NCBI RefSeq assembly: GCF_014636275.1
Contig: NZ_BMEB01000002.1
Location: 62,001-126,000 of the forward strand
Direction of reading: 5' to 3'
Length of the DNA: 64,000 nucleotides
From: Cellulomonas carbonis
GTDB lineage: Bacteria > Actinomycetota > Actinomycetes > Actinomycetales > Cellulomonadaceae
The notes under the pieces were generated by a model. The model saw nothing but the letters and a program-made list of their open reading frames with translations, was not told the origin of the DNA and searched no databases. This document shows positions 7,745-16,022 of this stretch, piece by piece. The translations under genes and the position numbers were made by a program. Position 1 is the stretch's first letter; the number at the start of each line of letters is the position of its first letter.

Positions 7745-8652
7745 CGGACTGCCTCCTCGGGGGTGCGGTCGGCCACGACCTCACGGAAGATCTCGGCGAG
7801 CGTCGACCGCACCGGGGCGAACGACGCGACGGGCGCGCTGTCGAGCGCGCGCCGCAGGACGCCCTGCGCGACGGCGTCGTCGGCCGTGGTGAAGACCGCC
7901 CAGCCGCCGTCGAAGTCGAGGACCTCGACGCCCGGGACCCCACGCAGCCACCCGACGTCGCCCGCGGAGTCGATCTCCCAGCGGGGCTCGCTGTGCGCGG
8001 CGCGGAGCTGCTCGCGCGGGCCGGCCGCGCGGATGCGCCCGTCGGCGATGATGACGAGGTCGTCGCACAGCCGCTCGACCACGTCGAGCTGGTGCGACGA
8101 GAAGAGCACCGGCGCGCCGCCCGCCGCGTACTCCGCGAGCACGCCGACGACGACGTCGACCGCGAGCGGGTCGAGGCCCGAGAACGGCTCGTCGAGCACG
8201 AGCACCTCGGGCTCGTGCACGAGCGCGGCCGCGATCTGCGCGCGCTGCTGGTTGCCGAGCGAGAGGTTCTCGAGCGGCTCGTCGGCACGCGCACCCAGGC
8301 CGAGGCGCTCGAGCAGCGCGTGGGCCCGCTCGGTCGCCGTCGTGCGGTCCACGCCGTGCAGGCGTGCGAGGTACGCGATCTGCTCGGCGACCTTCATCTT
8401 CGGGTAGAGGCCGCGCTCCTCGGGCATGTAGCCGAAGAGGCGCCGCTGGTCGGGACCGAGCCGAGTGCCGTCGAGCGTCACGGTCCCCGCGTCGGCCGAG
8501 AGGACGCCGAGGATGATGCGCATCGTCGTCGTCTTGCCCGCTCCGTTGCCGCCGACGAAGCCCGTGAGCCGCCCCCGCTCCACGGTGAACCCGACGTCGT
8601 CCAGCACGAGCCGGTCGCCGAACGACCGCCTGATCCCGTCCACCACGAGCAT
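7741..8652 (-). CDS. ABC transporter ATP-binding protein (NatA-like)
   Basis: A 303-residue ATPase with Walker A GGNGAGKTT (34-42), signature LSLGNQQRAQIAAALVHEPE, Walker B VLVLDEPFSGLDP and the H-loop region SSHQLDVVERLCDD. A C-terminal DUF4162-type domain follows (about 225-300), as in NatA/YhaQ exporters. The start has a good ribosome binding site (AGGAGG). A -10 TAGCGT and a 14-base palindrome lie upstream. It lies downstream of, and on the same strand as, the two-component system, a common arrangement for peptide-antibiotic sensing and detoxification (inference). Confidence 0.93.
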   Translation of the reverse strand: MLVVDGIRRSFGDRLVLDDVGFTVERGRLTGFVGGNGAGKTTTMRIILGVLSADAGTVTLDGTRLGPDQRRLFGYMPEERGLYPKMKVAEQIAYLARLHGVDRTTATERAHALLERLGLGARADEPLENLSLGNQQRAQIAAALVHEPEVLVLDEPFSGLDPLAVDVVVGVLAEYAAGGAPVLFSSHQLDVVERLCDDLVIIADGRIRAAGPREQLRAAHSEPRWEIDSAGDVGWLRGVPGVEVLDFDGGWAVFTTADDAVAQGVLRRALDSAPVASFAPVRSTLAEIFREVVADRTPEEAVR

Positions 8653-8677
8653 GTCCGCCTCCTGTCCCGCACGCCGA

Positions 8678-8708
8678 GGACCGAACGGTCCGGCTCGCCT
8701 CCACGCTA
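8678..8708 (-). promoter_or_regulatory. natAB promoter with 14-base palindrome in the leader
   Basis: Minus-strand -10 TAGCGT (8708-8703) predicts a start near 8696. The perfect palindrome GGACCGAACGGTCC (8678-8691) follows at about +5 to +18. The position suits a repressor operator or response-regulator site; it could also form an RNA hairpin. The rest of the 8653-8811 gap holds only three loose copies of CCGCGTGGACG near 8790-8826. Confidence 0.5.
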
Positions 8709-8811
8709 GGCAGCGCGCGGCGCGCGGACCTCAGGCCGGGGGCGGAACCTCGCGGTCCACCCGCGGGCGGAGGGCGGCCGGCCGGACCGCGTGGACGGCC
8801 CGCGTGGACGG

Positions 8812-9489
8812 TCAGCCCGCGTGGACGACGCCGTGCTCGTACGCGAAGACGACGGCCTGGACGCGGTCGCGCAGGCCGAGCTTCATCAGGACGTTCGAGA
8901 CGTGGGTCTTGACCGTCGCTCGGCCGAGGACCAGCTCGGCGGCGATCTCGTCGTTCGTGAGACCCCGGGCGACGAGCCCGAGCACCTCGACCTCGCGGTC
9001 GGTGAGCATCGCGACGGCGGCTGGGCGCCCGCCGTCGGTGGCCACGGCCTCGGCGCGGGCGCCGAGCGCACGCTCGATCACCGCGCGCGTGACCTCGGGC
9101 GCGAGGAGCCCGTCGCCCGCCGCGACCGACCGCACGGCGTCGACGAGCTGCTCGGGGCGCGAGTTCTTGAGCAGGAACCCGCTCGCCCCGGCCCGCAGCG
9201 CCTCGAGCAGGTAGTCGTCCCGGTTGAACGTGGTCAGCATGAGCACGGCCGCCCGGATGGACGGGTCCGCGACGATGCGCCGCGTGGCCTCGAGGCCGTC
9301 CATGTCAGGCATCTGCACGTCCATGCAGACGACGTCCGGGTGGAGCCGTGCGGCCTCGGCGACGGCCTGGCGACCGTCGGACGCCTCACCGACCACGCTC
9401 ACCCCGGGCTGGGCGTCGAGGATCGTGCGGATCCCGGCGCGCAGGAGCGCCTGGTCGTCCACGAGCAGGACGCGGACGGGTTCAGGCAT
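8812..9489 (-). CDS. NarL/FixJ-family response regulator
   Basis: A 225-residue regulator. The receiver domain begins VRVLLVDDQALLRAGIRTIL with phosphoacceptor Asp57 (VVCMDVQMPDMDG). A LuxR-type helix-turn-helix lies near 155-215 (LTDREVEVLGLVARGLTNDEIAAEL, then RATVKTHVSNVLMKLGLRDR). Its ATG lies inside the 3' end of the histidine kinase gene (eight-base overlap), so the two are translated together. It probably controls the natAB genes just downstream (inference from order). Confidence 0.95.
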   Translation of the reverse strand: MPEPVRVLLVDDQALLRAGIRTILDAQPGVSVVGEASDGRQAVAEAARLHPDVVCMDVQMPDMDGLEATRRIVADPSIRAAVLMLTTFNRDDYLLEALRAGASGFLLKNSRPEQLVDAVRSVAAGDGLLAPEVTRAVIERALGARAEAVATDGGRPAAVAMLTDREVEVLGLVARGLTNDEIAAELVLGRATVKTHVSNVLMKLGLRDRVQAVVFAYEHGVVHAG

Positions 9490-10798
9490 CGGCGTGCTCC
9501 TGGCTCCGGGTCGTCGTCGGTGGCTCCGCCTCGAGGTGGAGGGGCACGGTCGCGCGCACGAGGAACCCGCCGCGGCTGCGCGGGCCGGCGTGCAGCGTGC
9601 CGCCGTCGGCGCTCACGCGCTCACGCATCCCCACCAGCCCGAAGCCGCCCTCGGGGACCACGCCGCGCCGCGGCCCCACGCCGTCGTCGGCGACCTCGAC
9701 CTCGACCGCGCCGTCGAGGTAGCGCAGCCGCACGTCGGCGCGCGCGCCGCGGCCTGCGTGCTTGCGGGTGTTCGTCAGGGCCTCCTGCACGATGCGGTAC
9801 AGGTTGAGCGACACGAGCGGCGGCAGCGGCCTCGGCTCCCCCACCACCTGGAACGTCGTCGGCAGGCCGTTGGACTCGGCCTCGGCGACGAGCGCGGGGA
9901 GGCGGCTCACGTCGAGCGACCCGAGCGCCTCGCCGCCGTCGCCCTCGTGCTCGCGCAGCGTCCCGAGGATGCCCTGGAGCTCGCGGATCGCCTCGCGCGC
10001 CGAGCTCTCGACCACCTCGAGCGCGTCACCGGCGAGCGCCGGGTCGACGCCGAGCAGCGTGCGGGCCGCGGACGCCTGGACGCCCATGAGCGACACGTGG
10101 TGCGCGACGGCGTCGTGCAGCTCGCGCGCGAGGCGCAGCCGCTCGAGGGACACGGCCTGCTCGGCGACGCGACGGCGCTCGGCCTCGAGCTCGCGCGTGC
10201 GGAGCTCGACGCGCGCCCGCTGCCGCGCGGCGGCCCACGCGTGGTCGCCGAACCAGTACGCGGCCGCGAAGTACACGACGTTCGTCAGGAGCTGGATGAG
10301 CAGGAACGCGACCAGCGGCGAGAACGTCCCGACGCGCGACAGCCCCTCGAACGCGTCGGGGTCCGTCGTCGCCGAGAACAGCGCGACCACCAGCCACACG
10401 AACATCCCGACGACGACGACGACGCGGACCGCCGTCGCGCGGCGCCGCTGCGGCTCCCACGCCCCGACGGTGTACAGCGCGATGAACAGCGCGATGTTCG
10501 CGACGAGGGTCTCGGGGACCTGGGACTCGCCGAGGACGACGAACACCGCGGCGACCACCAGCAGGACGGCGCACGGGTACCGGCGCCGCAGCGCGAGCGG
10601 GAGCGTGACGCCCATGAGGCAGAGCACCGAGAGCCACGCCGGCGCGGGCTCGTCGTACATCCCCGCGACGTCCCACAGCGCGTAGCTCAGGAGCGCGCCG
10701 ACGAACAGCGCGGCCGCGAGCAGCGCGTCGTTGCGGACGCCGTCACGGTCGACGGGGGCGCGGCGCCACGTGGGGGCGTCCGGGTCGAGATGGGCCAC
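9482..10798 (-). CDS. Sensor histidine kinase (HisKA_3/DesK type)
   Basis: A 438-residue membrane kinase. Five or six hydrophobic helices occupy about residues 25-175, then a signalling helix rich in Arg/Glu, the dimerisation/H-box LARELHDAVAHHVSLMGVQ with the phospho-His in ELHD, and a C-terminal HATPase_c domain (NTRKHAGRGARADV, then EVADDGVGPRRG and GFGLVGMRERV). There is no large extracellular loop, so it is probably an intramembrane-sensing kinase like those that detect cell-envelope antibiotics. The GTG start is fixed by the leaderless -10 at 10810-10805. Confidence 0.94.
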   Translation of the reverse strand: MAHLDPDAPTWRRAPVDRDGVRNDALLAAALFVGALLSYALWDVAGMYDEPAPAWLSVLCLMGVTLPLALRRRYPCAVLLVVAAVFVVLGESQVPETLVANIALFIALYTVGAWEPQRRRATAVRVVVVVGMFVWLVVALFSATTDPDAFEGLSRVGTFSPLVAFLLIQLLTNVVYFAAAYWFGDHAWAAARQRARVELRTRELEAERRRVAEQAVSLERLRLARELHDAVAHHVSLMGVQASAARTLLGVDPALAGDALEVVESSAREAIRELQGILGTLREHEGDGGEALGSLDVSRLPALVAEAESNGLPTTFQVVGEPRPLPPLVSLNLYRIVQEALTNTRKHAGRGARADVRLRYLDGAVEVEVADDGVGPRRGVVPEGGFGLVGMRERVSADGGTLHAGPRSRGGFLVRATVPLHLEAEPPTTTRSQEHADA

Positions 10799-10804
10799 GC
10801 CCCC

Positions 10805-10810
10805 ACGCTA
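10805..10810 (-). promoter_or_regulatory. -10 element of the histidine kinase operon, predicted leaderless transcript
   Basis: TAGCGT on the minus strand ends exactly six bases before the GTG start codon at 10798. Confidence 0.6.
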
Positions 10811-10865
10811 GCCGCGCACCGACCGGCGACGGGGCGTGCCCGTGCTCGCCCGGGTCGGCGTTCCG

Positions 10866-10891
10866 CTCGGCGTGTCGCGCGACTCGCCGAG
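10866..10891. repeat. Intergenic palindrome, short copy (family copy E)
   Basis: CTCGGCG, a 12-base loop TGTCGCGCGACT, then CGCCGAG. The core and loop are nearly identical to the longer palindromes at 32.1, 33.1, 34.4 and 58.5 kb, but here only the inner arms are well conserved. Some outer pairing (TCGGCGT with ACGCCGA) remains. It lies between two divergent genes. Confidence 0.6.
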
Positions 10892-10963
10892 GACGACGCC
10901 GATCCCGGCGCCGGACGTGCGCCCAGCGGCTGCGCGCCCCGGGAAGCGGGAGCACAATGGGGT

Positions 10964-11893
10964 ATGGCCCGCTCGCGCGAGTTCGACGCGTTCGGACCCT
11001 GGGTCGACGAGGTCCAGGAGCCCGAGGACGTCCCGCGCCTGTTCCGCCGTCACCTGCCGGACCCGCGCGCCGAGCACCTCGTCCTCAAGGTCCCGCGCAG
11101 GATCGACCGGCGCGACGCGACGCCGGACATGGACCTGTACGACCACCTCGTCATCGCGGGTGCCGTGGACCTGACGGTCCTGACCCGCACGTCCGACGGC
11201 TTCCGCACGTCGACGGTCCCCTACGACCGCGTGACGGCCGTGCGCAGCAGCGTCGACCTGCTCGACGGGCGCTTCGAGCTGCACGAGGTCCGCGGCACGC
11301 CGGCCACGGGCGCGGGCCTGGCGTTCGGGTTCAGCGGGGTCTCGCGCGAGGTCGTCGAGCGACTCGTCCAGGTCCTCCGCGAGCAGGTCCGCCACGCCGC
11401 CGGGCTGCCCTCCCCCACCCGCGAGCACCACACGTCGGCGCGCCTGCTCGGCCGCGACGACCTCGGCCCCCAGGACGTCGACCTCGTCACCGAGCAGCGC
11501 GACCTCGCCGCGGCCTACTGGGACGTCGCCCCGCTCGGCATGCACCGCCGGACCGCGGTCACGCGTCGCGGCGGGACCCTCGCCGGCGCGGCCGACTGGA
11601 TGCGTCCGGTGACGCTGCACGCGTGCGTCGTCGGCGGCGGACCCGGCGAGCTGCATCTCCTGCACCGCCGTCGCTGGTTCACGACGGGGCGCAAGCCCGT
11701 GCGGTCGATCTCGCACACCGTCGTCCTGACGCCGCGCGTCGACGCCGTGTCCGTCGCCCCGTCCGAGAGGTACGAGGGCGTCGAGGTCGCACGCGTCAGC
11801 AGCGGGCGCTCGCACGTCGACGTCCCGTTCCCGACGGGCGCGGAGACCGGCGAGGCGGTGCGCTCGGGCGTCGCGGGCCTCGCCGCGCACTGA
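10964..11893 (+). CDS. Hypothetical protein, 309 residues
   Basis: A soluble protein of unknown family with no signal peptide or membrane helix. It begins MARSREFDAFGPWVDEVQEPEDVPRLF. Several strands look like a PH-like or barrel fold (DLYDHLVIAGAVDLTVLTR; RTSTVPYDRVTAVRSSVDLLDGRFELHEV), and the C-terminal half ends GRSHVDVPFPTGAETGEAVRSGVAGL. The ATG is chosen because a -10-like CACAAT lies five bases upstream and coding-like composition starts there. It is convergent with the EtfD-like gene, with a hairpin terminator between. Confidence 0.75.
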   Translation: MARSREFDAFGPWVDEVQEPEDVPRLFRRHLPDPRAEHLVLKVPRRIDRRDATPDMDLYDHLVIAGAVDLTVLTRTSDGFRTSTVPYDRVTAVRSSVDLLDGRFELHEVRGTPATGAGLAFGFSGVSREVVERLVQVLREQVRHAAGLPSPTREHHTSARLLGRDDLGPQDVDLVTEQRDLAAAYWDVAPLGMHRRTAVTRRGGTLAGAADWMRPVTLHACVVGGGPGELHLLHRRRWFTTGRKPVRSISHTVVLTPRVDAVSVAPSERYEGVEVARVSSGRSHVDVPFPTGAETGEAVRSGVAGLAAH

Positions 11894-11919
11894 CCGCGGT
11901 CCGGCCGCTGGTCCGCTGT

Positions 11920-11958
11920 GGGGAAGGTCGGTGCCGCGGAGCGGCACGCACTTTCCCC
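11920..11958. terminator. Bidirectional hairpin terminator between convergent genes
   Basis: A 17-base left arm (11920-11936, GGGGAAGGTCGGTGCCG) pairs, with interruptions, with CGGCAC...TTCCCC at 11942-11958. The same left arm occurs exactly in the terminator after copA (61162-61178). Confidence 0.65.
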
Positions 11959-11996
11959 GCAGTCGCGGTGGTGCAGCGCGGCGCGGGCGGCGCGCC

Positions 11997-14435
11997 TCAG
12001 GTGCCGGCGGCGTCGCCCCGAACGCGGTCGAGGAGGAGCTGGGCGACGTCGACCACCTGGACCTGGGCGTCGCCGTCGGCCGGGCCGTGGCCCGTGGCGG
12101 CGACGCCGTCGCTCAGCATGATCGTGCAGAAGGGGCAGGCCGTCGCGATCGTGCGGGCGCCCGTCGCGACCGCCTCGGCGGCGCGGTCCGTGCCGATCCG
12201 GGTGCCCGTCGTCTCCTCCATCCAGACGCGCGCACCGCCGCCGCCGCAGCAGAACGAGCGCTCGCGCGACCGCGGCATCTCGGCGAGCCGCACGCCGGGG
12301 AGCGCACCGAGCAGCTCGCGCGGCGGCTCGTAGACCTGGTTGTGCCGACCCAGGTAGCAGGGGTCGTGGTACGTGACGGTGCCCTCGCCGCTCCCACCAC
12401 CCCCGCCACCATCACCCTGCCCGGCACCGTCGCGCTCGACGGGGACGAGCCGACCGTCCGCGACCAGGCGCTCGAGCAGCTCGGTGTGGTGCACCACGTC
12501 GAACCGGCCGCCGAGCTGCGGGTACTCGCGGGCGATCGTGTTGAAGCAGTGCGCGCACGTCACGACGATGCGCTGCGCGCCGACCTCGGTGAGCACCTCG
12601 ACGTTGGCCTGCGCGAGCATCTGGAAGAGCATCTCGTTGCCCGCGCGGCGCGCCGGGTCGCCCGTGCACTGCTCGCCGTCGCCGAGCACCGCGAAGGAGA
12701 CGCCGGCGGTGTGGAGCAGCTCCGCGACCGCCCGGGTGGTCCGCTTGGCGCGGTCCTCGTAGGCGCCCGCGCAGCCGACCCAGAACAGGTACTCGACCTC
12801 CGACGCGTCCTCGACGTCGACCCCCACCACGGGCACGGGGAACGCGAGGTCCTTCGCCCACGCGAGCCGCTGGCGTGCGGGCAGCCCCCACGGGTTGGCC
12901 TGCTTCTCGAGCTTGGTGAACATCGGGCCGAGCTCGTCGGGGAACGCCGACTCCATGAGCACCTGGTTGCGGCGCATGTCGACGATGTGGTCGACGTGCT
13001 CGATGTCGACCGGGCACTGCTGGACGCACGCCCCGCACGTCGTGCAGTCCCACAGCGCCTGGGGGTCGACGACGTCGCCGACCAGGGACAGCACGTCGAG
13101 GTCCGCGTGCGCGTCGGCCGGCGCCGGGCGCTGGAGCAGCGGCACGGGTGCATGGCCGGTCTGCGCGGTGTGCCCGCCGGGCTCGGTCGACGCGTTGGCG
13201 GCGACCCGCAGGTACGGCGCCGTCGCGTACGCGTGGTCGCGCAGCGCGAGGACGACGAGCTTGGGCGAGAGCGGCTTGCCGGTGTTCCACGCGGGGCACT
13301 GGTCCTGGCAGCGGCCGCACTCGGTGCACGTCGAGAAGTCGAGCAGGCCCTTCCACGTGAAGTCCTCGATGCGGCCGACGCCGAGCACAGCGTCCTCGGG
13401 CAGGTCCTCGAGGTCCGCGAAGTCGACGACCTTCCCGCCCGCGCGCACCGGCGGCACGGGCCCGAGAGCGGGCGACCCGTCGACCTCACGCCGCGCCCAC
13501 ACGTTCACCACGGCGAGGAACCGGTGCCACGAGACACCCATCGCGGGCCGCGTGCCGACGACGACCATCCACAGCATCGACGTGAGGATCTTCAGCAGCG
13601 CGACGACGACGACGGCGGTCTCGAGCGTCGGCGTCGGCAGCCCCGTGAACCACTGCCCGAACCACGCCGTCAGCGGGAAGTGCCACCACAGGGCCGCGGT
13701 GTCGACGACGACGAGCGGTGCGGACCCCTCGGCGGCCGGCGGCCGGGCCGCGAGCGCGTACTCGAGCCCGCGCAGGACGAGCACGCAGACGACGACCGCG
13801 CCGATGATCGCCTCGACGAAGTACGCCTGCGCCCAGTTCGACCCGAAGAACCGCGAGGCCCGCGGGCCGGGCGCGGCGGCGCCGTCGTCCCGGGCACCCG
13901 ACGCCGCGGTGTCCGAGTCGCGCCGTCCCGACGCCGCGGTGCTCGTGTCGCGCCGTCCCGACGCCGCGGTGCTCGTGTCGCGCCGTCCCGACGCCCCGGT
14001 GTCCGCGCGCCTCCCGCGGCGCGGGTGCTCGCGCTGCCGCACGACGGCGAGCGCGACGATGCCGAGCAGCCCGAGCCACGCGAACACCTCGACGAGCCAC
14101 TCGAACGGCGGGAAGGTCCCGATGAGCGGCAGGGCGAACGTGGGGTCGACGAGCTGGCCGTACCCGGTGACGAGGGTCAGGAAGAGCACCGGGAAGCTGA
14201 CCATCACCGCCCAGTGCGCGACCTTGACGAGTGGCCGGTGCTGGAACCTGCCGTGGCCGAGGACCTCACGCACCACGAGCCACGTGCGGCGCCCGGGGTG
14301 GTCGCTGCGCCCGGGGGCGGGGCCGCCGCGGCGCACGGTCCGCACGATCGCCACGAGCCCGCTCGTGAAGGTCGTGACGCCGACGACCGTCGCGGCGAGA
14401 GCGAGCACGAGGGCGATGATGCGCAGGCCGTCCAC
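11997..14435 (-). CDS. etfD: Membrane-bound (Fe-S)-binding oxidoreductase, EtfD/heterodisulfide-reductase-like
   Basis: An 812-residue protein. The N-terminal half has about six membrane helices of the nitrate-reductase gamma type, interrupted by a low-complexity loop of 10-residue repeats (RRDTSTAASG, about 142-180). Two [4Fe-4S] motifs follow (CTECGRCQDQCP and CTTCGACVQQCP), then two CCG domains (VTCAHCFNT; HDPCYLGRHNQ with SFCCGGGG). This order matches mycobacterial EtfD, which passes electrons from ETF in fatty-acid beta-oxidation to the quinone pool; heterodisulfide reductase D is the wider family. No ETF genes are nearby. The GTG start is set by a leaderless -10 at 14447-14442 and by the first helix (GLRIIALVLALAATVVGV). 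Confidence 0.85.
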   Translation of the reverse strand: MDGLRIIALVLALAATVVGVTTFTSGLVAIVRTVRRGGPAPGRSDHPGRRTWLVVREVLGHGRFQHRPLVKVAHWAVMVSFPVLFLTLVTGYGQLVDPTFALPLIGTFPPFEWLVEVFAWLGLLGIVALAVVRQREHPRRGRRADTGASGRRDTSTAASGRRDTSTAASGRRDSDTAASGARDDGAAAPGPRASRFFGSNWAQAYFVEAIIGAVVVCVLVLRGLEYALAARPPAAEGSAPLVVVDTAALWWHFPLTAWFGQWFTGLPTPTLETAVVVVALLKILTSMLWMVVVGTRPAMGVSWHRFLAVVNVWARREVDGSPALGPVPPVRAGGKVVDFADLEDLPEDAVLGVGRIEDFTWKGLLDFSTCTECGRCQDQCPAWNTGKPLSPKLVVLALRDHAYATAPYLRVAANASTEPGGHTAQTGHAPVPLLQRPAPADAHADLDVLSLVGDVVDPQALWDCTTCGACVQQCPVDIEHVDHIVDMRRNQVLMESAFPDELGPMFTKLEKQANPWGLPARQRLAWAKDLAFPVPVVGVDVEDASEVEYLFWVGCAGAYEDRAKRTTRAVAELLHTAGVSFAVLGDGEQCTGDPARRAGNEMLFQMLAQANVEVLTEVGAQRIVVTCAHCFNTIAREYPQLGGRFDVVHHTELLERLVADGRLVPVERDGAGQGDGGGGGGSGEGTVTYHDPCYLGRHNQVYEPPRELLGALPGVRLAEMPRSRERSFCCGGGGARVWMEETTGTRIGTDRAAEAVATGARTIATACPFCTIMLSDGVAATGHGPADGDAQVQVVDVAQLLLDRVRGDAAGT
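13891..14010. repeat. 30-base tandem repeat inside the etfD-like gene
   Basis: Two perfect copies (13921-13950 and 13951-13980) are flanked by diverged copies (13891-13920 and from 13981), giving roughly four units. Each encodes the 10-residue unit RRDTSTAASG in a loop between membrane helices. The unit keeps frame, so copy-number change alters only loop length. Confidence 0.85.
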
Positions 14436-14441
14436 CGCGCA

Positions 14442-14447
14442 ACCGTA
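14442..14447 (-). promoter_or_regulatory. -10 element of the etfD-like gene, predicted leaderless transcript
   Basis: TACGGT on the minus strand, six bases before the GTG at 14435. Confidence 0.55.
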
Positions 14448-14457
14448 GCCCGGCGCC

Positions 14458-15729
14458 TCACGCGGCCGTCGGGACCGGCGTGGGTCGCTGGAACAGGTAG
14501 CCCTGACCGAGCCGCACCCCCAGCCCCACGAGCGCCTCCCGCTCGCCCGTCGTCTCGACGCCCTCCGCGACGACGTCGGCGCCGATCTGCTCGGCGAGCC
14601 CGGTGATCGCCGACACGAGCGCACGCCGCACGGGGTCCCCGTCGAGGCCGTGGACGAGCGACATGTCGATCTTGACGAGATCCGGTCGCAGCCGGAGCAC
14701 GTGCGTCATGCTCGCGTAGCCCGCGCCGACGTCGTCGACCGCGATCCGCACCCCGCGCTCACGGTGCGGCCGCAGCGCGTCCTCGAGCGCCTCGTAGGAC
14801 GCGATCGGCGCGTGCTCGGTCACCTCGACGATCACGCCGCGGTGGTCGCGGCCGCCGAGCAGCTCGTCGAGCGCGCCGTCGAGGATCGCCTCGGGCGAGA
14901 GGTTGATCGACAGGGCGTGCGTCGCGTCGGCGGGAACGGACCGCAGGGCCGACGCGGCCGCCGCGACCTCGAGCGCGGTCCCCAGCCCGAGGCTCTGCGC
15001 GGTCGCGAACCACTCCGCCGGCGACCGCTCGACGTCGTCGAAGCGGGTCAGCGCCTCGACGCCGACCTCCTCGCCGGACATCAGGTCGACGATCGCCTGG
15101 ACGACGAGCTGACGGCCCGTCCCGCGGCACAGGCGGCGCACGAGCCGCCGCAGCGCGTCGCGCCGTCGTCGCGCCGCGACCGCGGCGAGCTCGCGGCGGT
15201 GGATGTCGTCGATCACGTCCGCGATGAGCCGGGCCGACGTCACGTCCGCGTCGCTGAGCGACGGCGAGCTGGAGGGCGAGACCGCGCAGAGCATCCCCTC
15301 GACGGCGCCGTCGGCCGAGCGCAGCGGGACGCCCAGGTAGGACCCGATGTGCATGTCGAACGTGACGGGCAGCAGGACCGCGCTCGGGTCGGTCGAGGTG
15401 TCGGTGATCGCCGCCGGCATCGTCCCGTCGATGACACGCGAGCAGTACGCGCCGGACAGCGGCAGCGCCGTCCCGGGCCTCGGCACCCCCGCGCCCGCGT
15501 CGGGGGCGGCGTCGACGAACCGGAACACCTGCTCCGAGCCGAGGAACTCGCTCGTCCACGCGATCTTCATGCCGACGGTCGTCCGGAGCAGGCGCAGCAG
15601 GCGCTGCACCGAGGGGCCGAAGCCGTCCTCGGGCGGCTCGGGCGGTTCGGTCGCCGCGCGCGCCTGCGAGCGCCGCGGACCCGCGGCGGCCGGCACACCC
15701 GCGAACGCCTCACCCGGCATCGTCGTCAC
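14458..15729 (-). CDS. GAF-EAL cyclic-di-GMP phosphodiesterase
   Basis: A 423-residue cytosolic protein. Residues about 40-185 form a GAF sensor domain (YCSRVIDGTMPAAITDTS, then SYLGVPLRSADGAVEGMLCAV). Residues about 205-420 form an EAL domain with the catalytic set intact: VEALTRF (EAL motif), INLSPEAI, VEVTEHAPI, AVDDVGAGYASM, KIDMSLV, VVAEGVET and LGQGYLF. It should hydrolyse c-di-GMP to pGpG. It is transcribed on its own, with the etfD-like gene downstream on the same strand. The signal bound by the GAF domain is unknown. Confidence 0.9.
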   Translation of the reverse strand: MTTMPGEAFAGVPAAAGPRRSQARAATEPPEPPEDGFGPSVQRLLRLLRTTVGMKIAWTSEFLGSEQVFRFVDAAPDAGAGVPRPGTALPLSGAYCSRVIDGTMPAAITDTSTDPSAVLLPVTFDMHIGSYLGVPLRSADGAVEGMLCAVSPSSSPSLSDADVTSARLIADVIDDIHRRELAAVAARRRRDALRRLVRRLCRGTGRQLVVQAIVDLMSGEEVGVEALTRFDDVERSPAEWFATAQSLGLGTALEVAAAASALRSVPADATHALSINLSPEAILDGALDELLGGRDHRGVIVEVTEHAPIASYEALEDALRPHRERGVRIAVDDVGAGYASMTHVLRLRPDLVKIDMSLVHGLDGDPVRRALVSAITGLAEQIGADVVAEGVETTGEREALVGLGVRLGQGYLFQRPTPVPTAA

Positions 15730-15899
15730 CCCCCGGCGACGGGACCCGTCGGCGGGTCCCTCGACCCCTCGACCCTCGTCCCGCTCCGCGGCCCGCGCAA
15801 GGGCAGGGAGCGACGACGACGTGCGGCGCCGTTCCGCCCGTCCAGCGGCTCCCTGTCGCGGGCCCGATCGGCCGAACGGGTGAATAGCGGACGAACTCC

Positions 15900-15929
15900 C
15901 TCAAGTCGGGCGCGGCCCGCGCCGAAGAA
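15900..15929 (+). promoter_or_regulatory. Possible sigma-28 (FliA-type) promoter motif
   Basis: CTCAAG (15900-15905), exactly 15 bases, then GCCGAAGAA (15921-15929) resembles the motility-sigma consensus (TAAA or CTCA, N15, GCCGATAA). It reads toward phzF, about 95 bases away, and lies in the 293-base gap behind the EAL gene. Nothing else is evident in that gap. Confidence 0.3.
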
Positions 15930-16010
15930 CGGGATGTCGGCACGCGAGCAGGCCCGCCGCCCTCCCGCCCCATCGAGACCCACGGCGGATCCCGACCTCA
16001 CCCGCGGTGC

Positions 16011-16016
16011 GACGAT
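16011..16016 (+). promoter_or_regulatory. -10-like element of phzF, predicted leaderless transcript
   Basis: GACGAT keeps A at position 2 and T at position 6 and ends six bases before the GTG at 16023, the spacing seen at the other leaderless starts in this window. Confidence 0.4.
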
Positions 16017-16022
16017 GCCGGG

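Noticed and set aside
8787..8826. Three CCGCGTGGACG copies near the response-regulator stop
   Set aside because: Imperfect and partly within the coding end of the regulator; consistent with local GC-rich slippage rather than a site.
13891..14010. 30-base tandem repeats considered as a CRISPR array
   Set aside because: The units are contiguous with no spacers, keep reading frame inside a gene and encode a 10-residue protein repeat. No cas genes are near.
11931..14606. Very long open frame on the plus strand opposite the EtfD-like gene
   Set aside because: High GC leaves antisense frames open. Its translation is Arg/Ala/Gly-rich without any domain, while the minus strand encodes clear Fe-S motifs. 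The same applies to long frames opposite the ABC/lipoprotein operon (25-29 kb), mrpA, hemA and copA.
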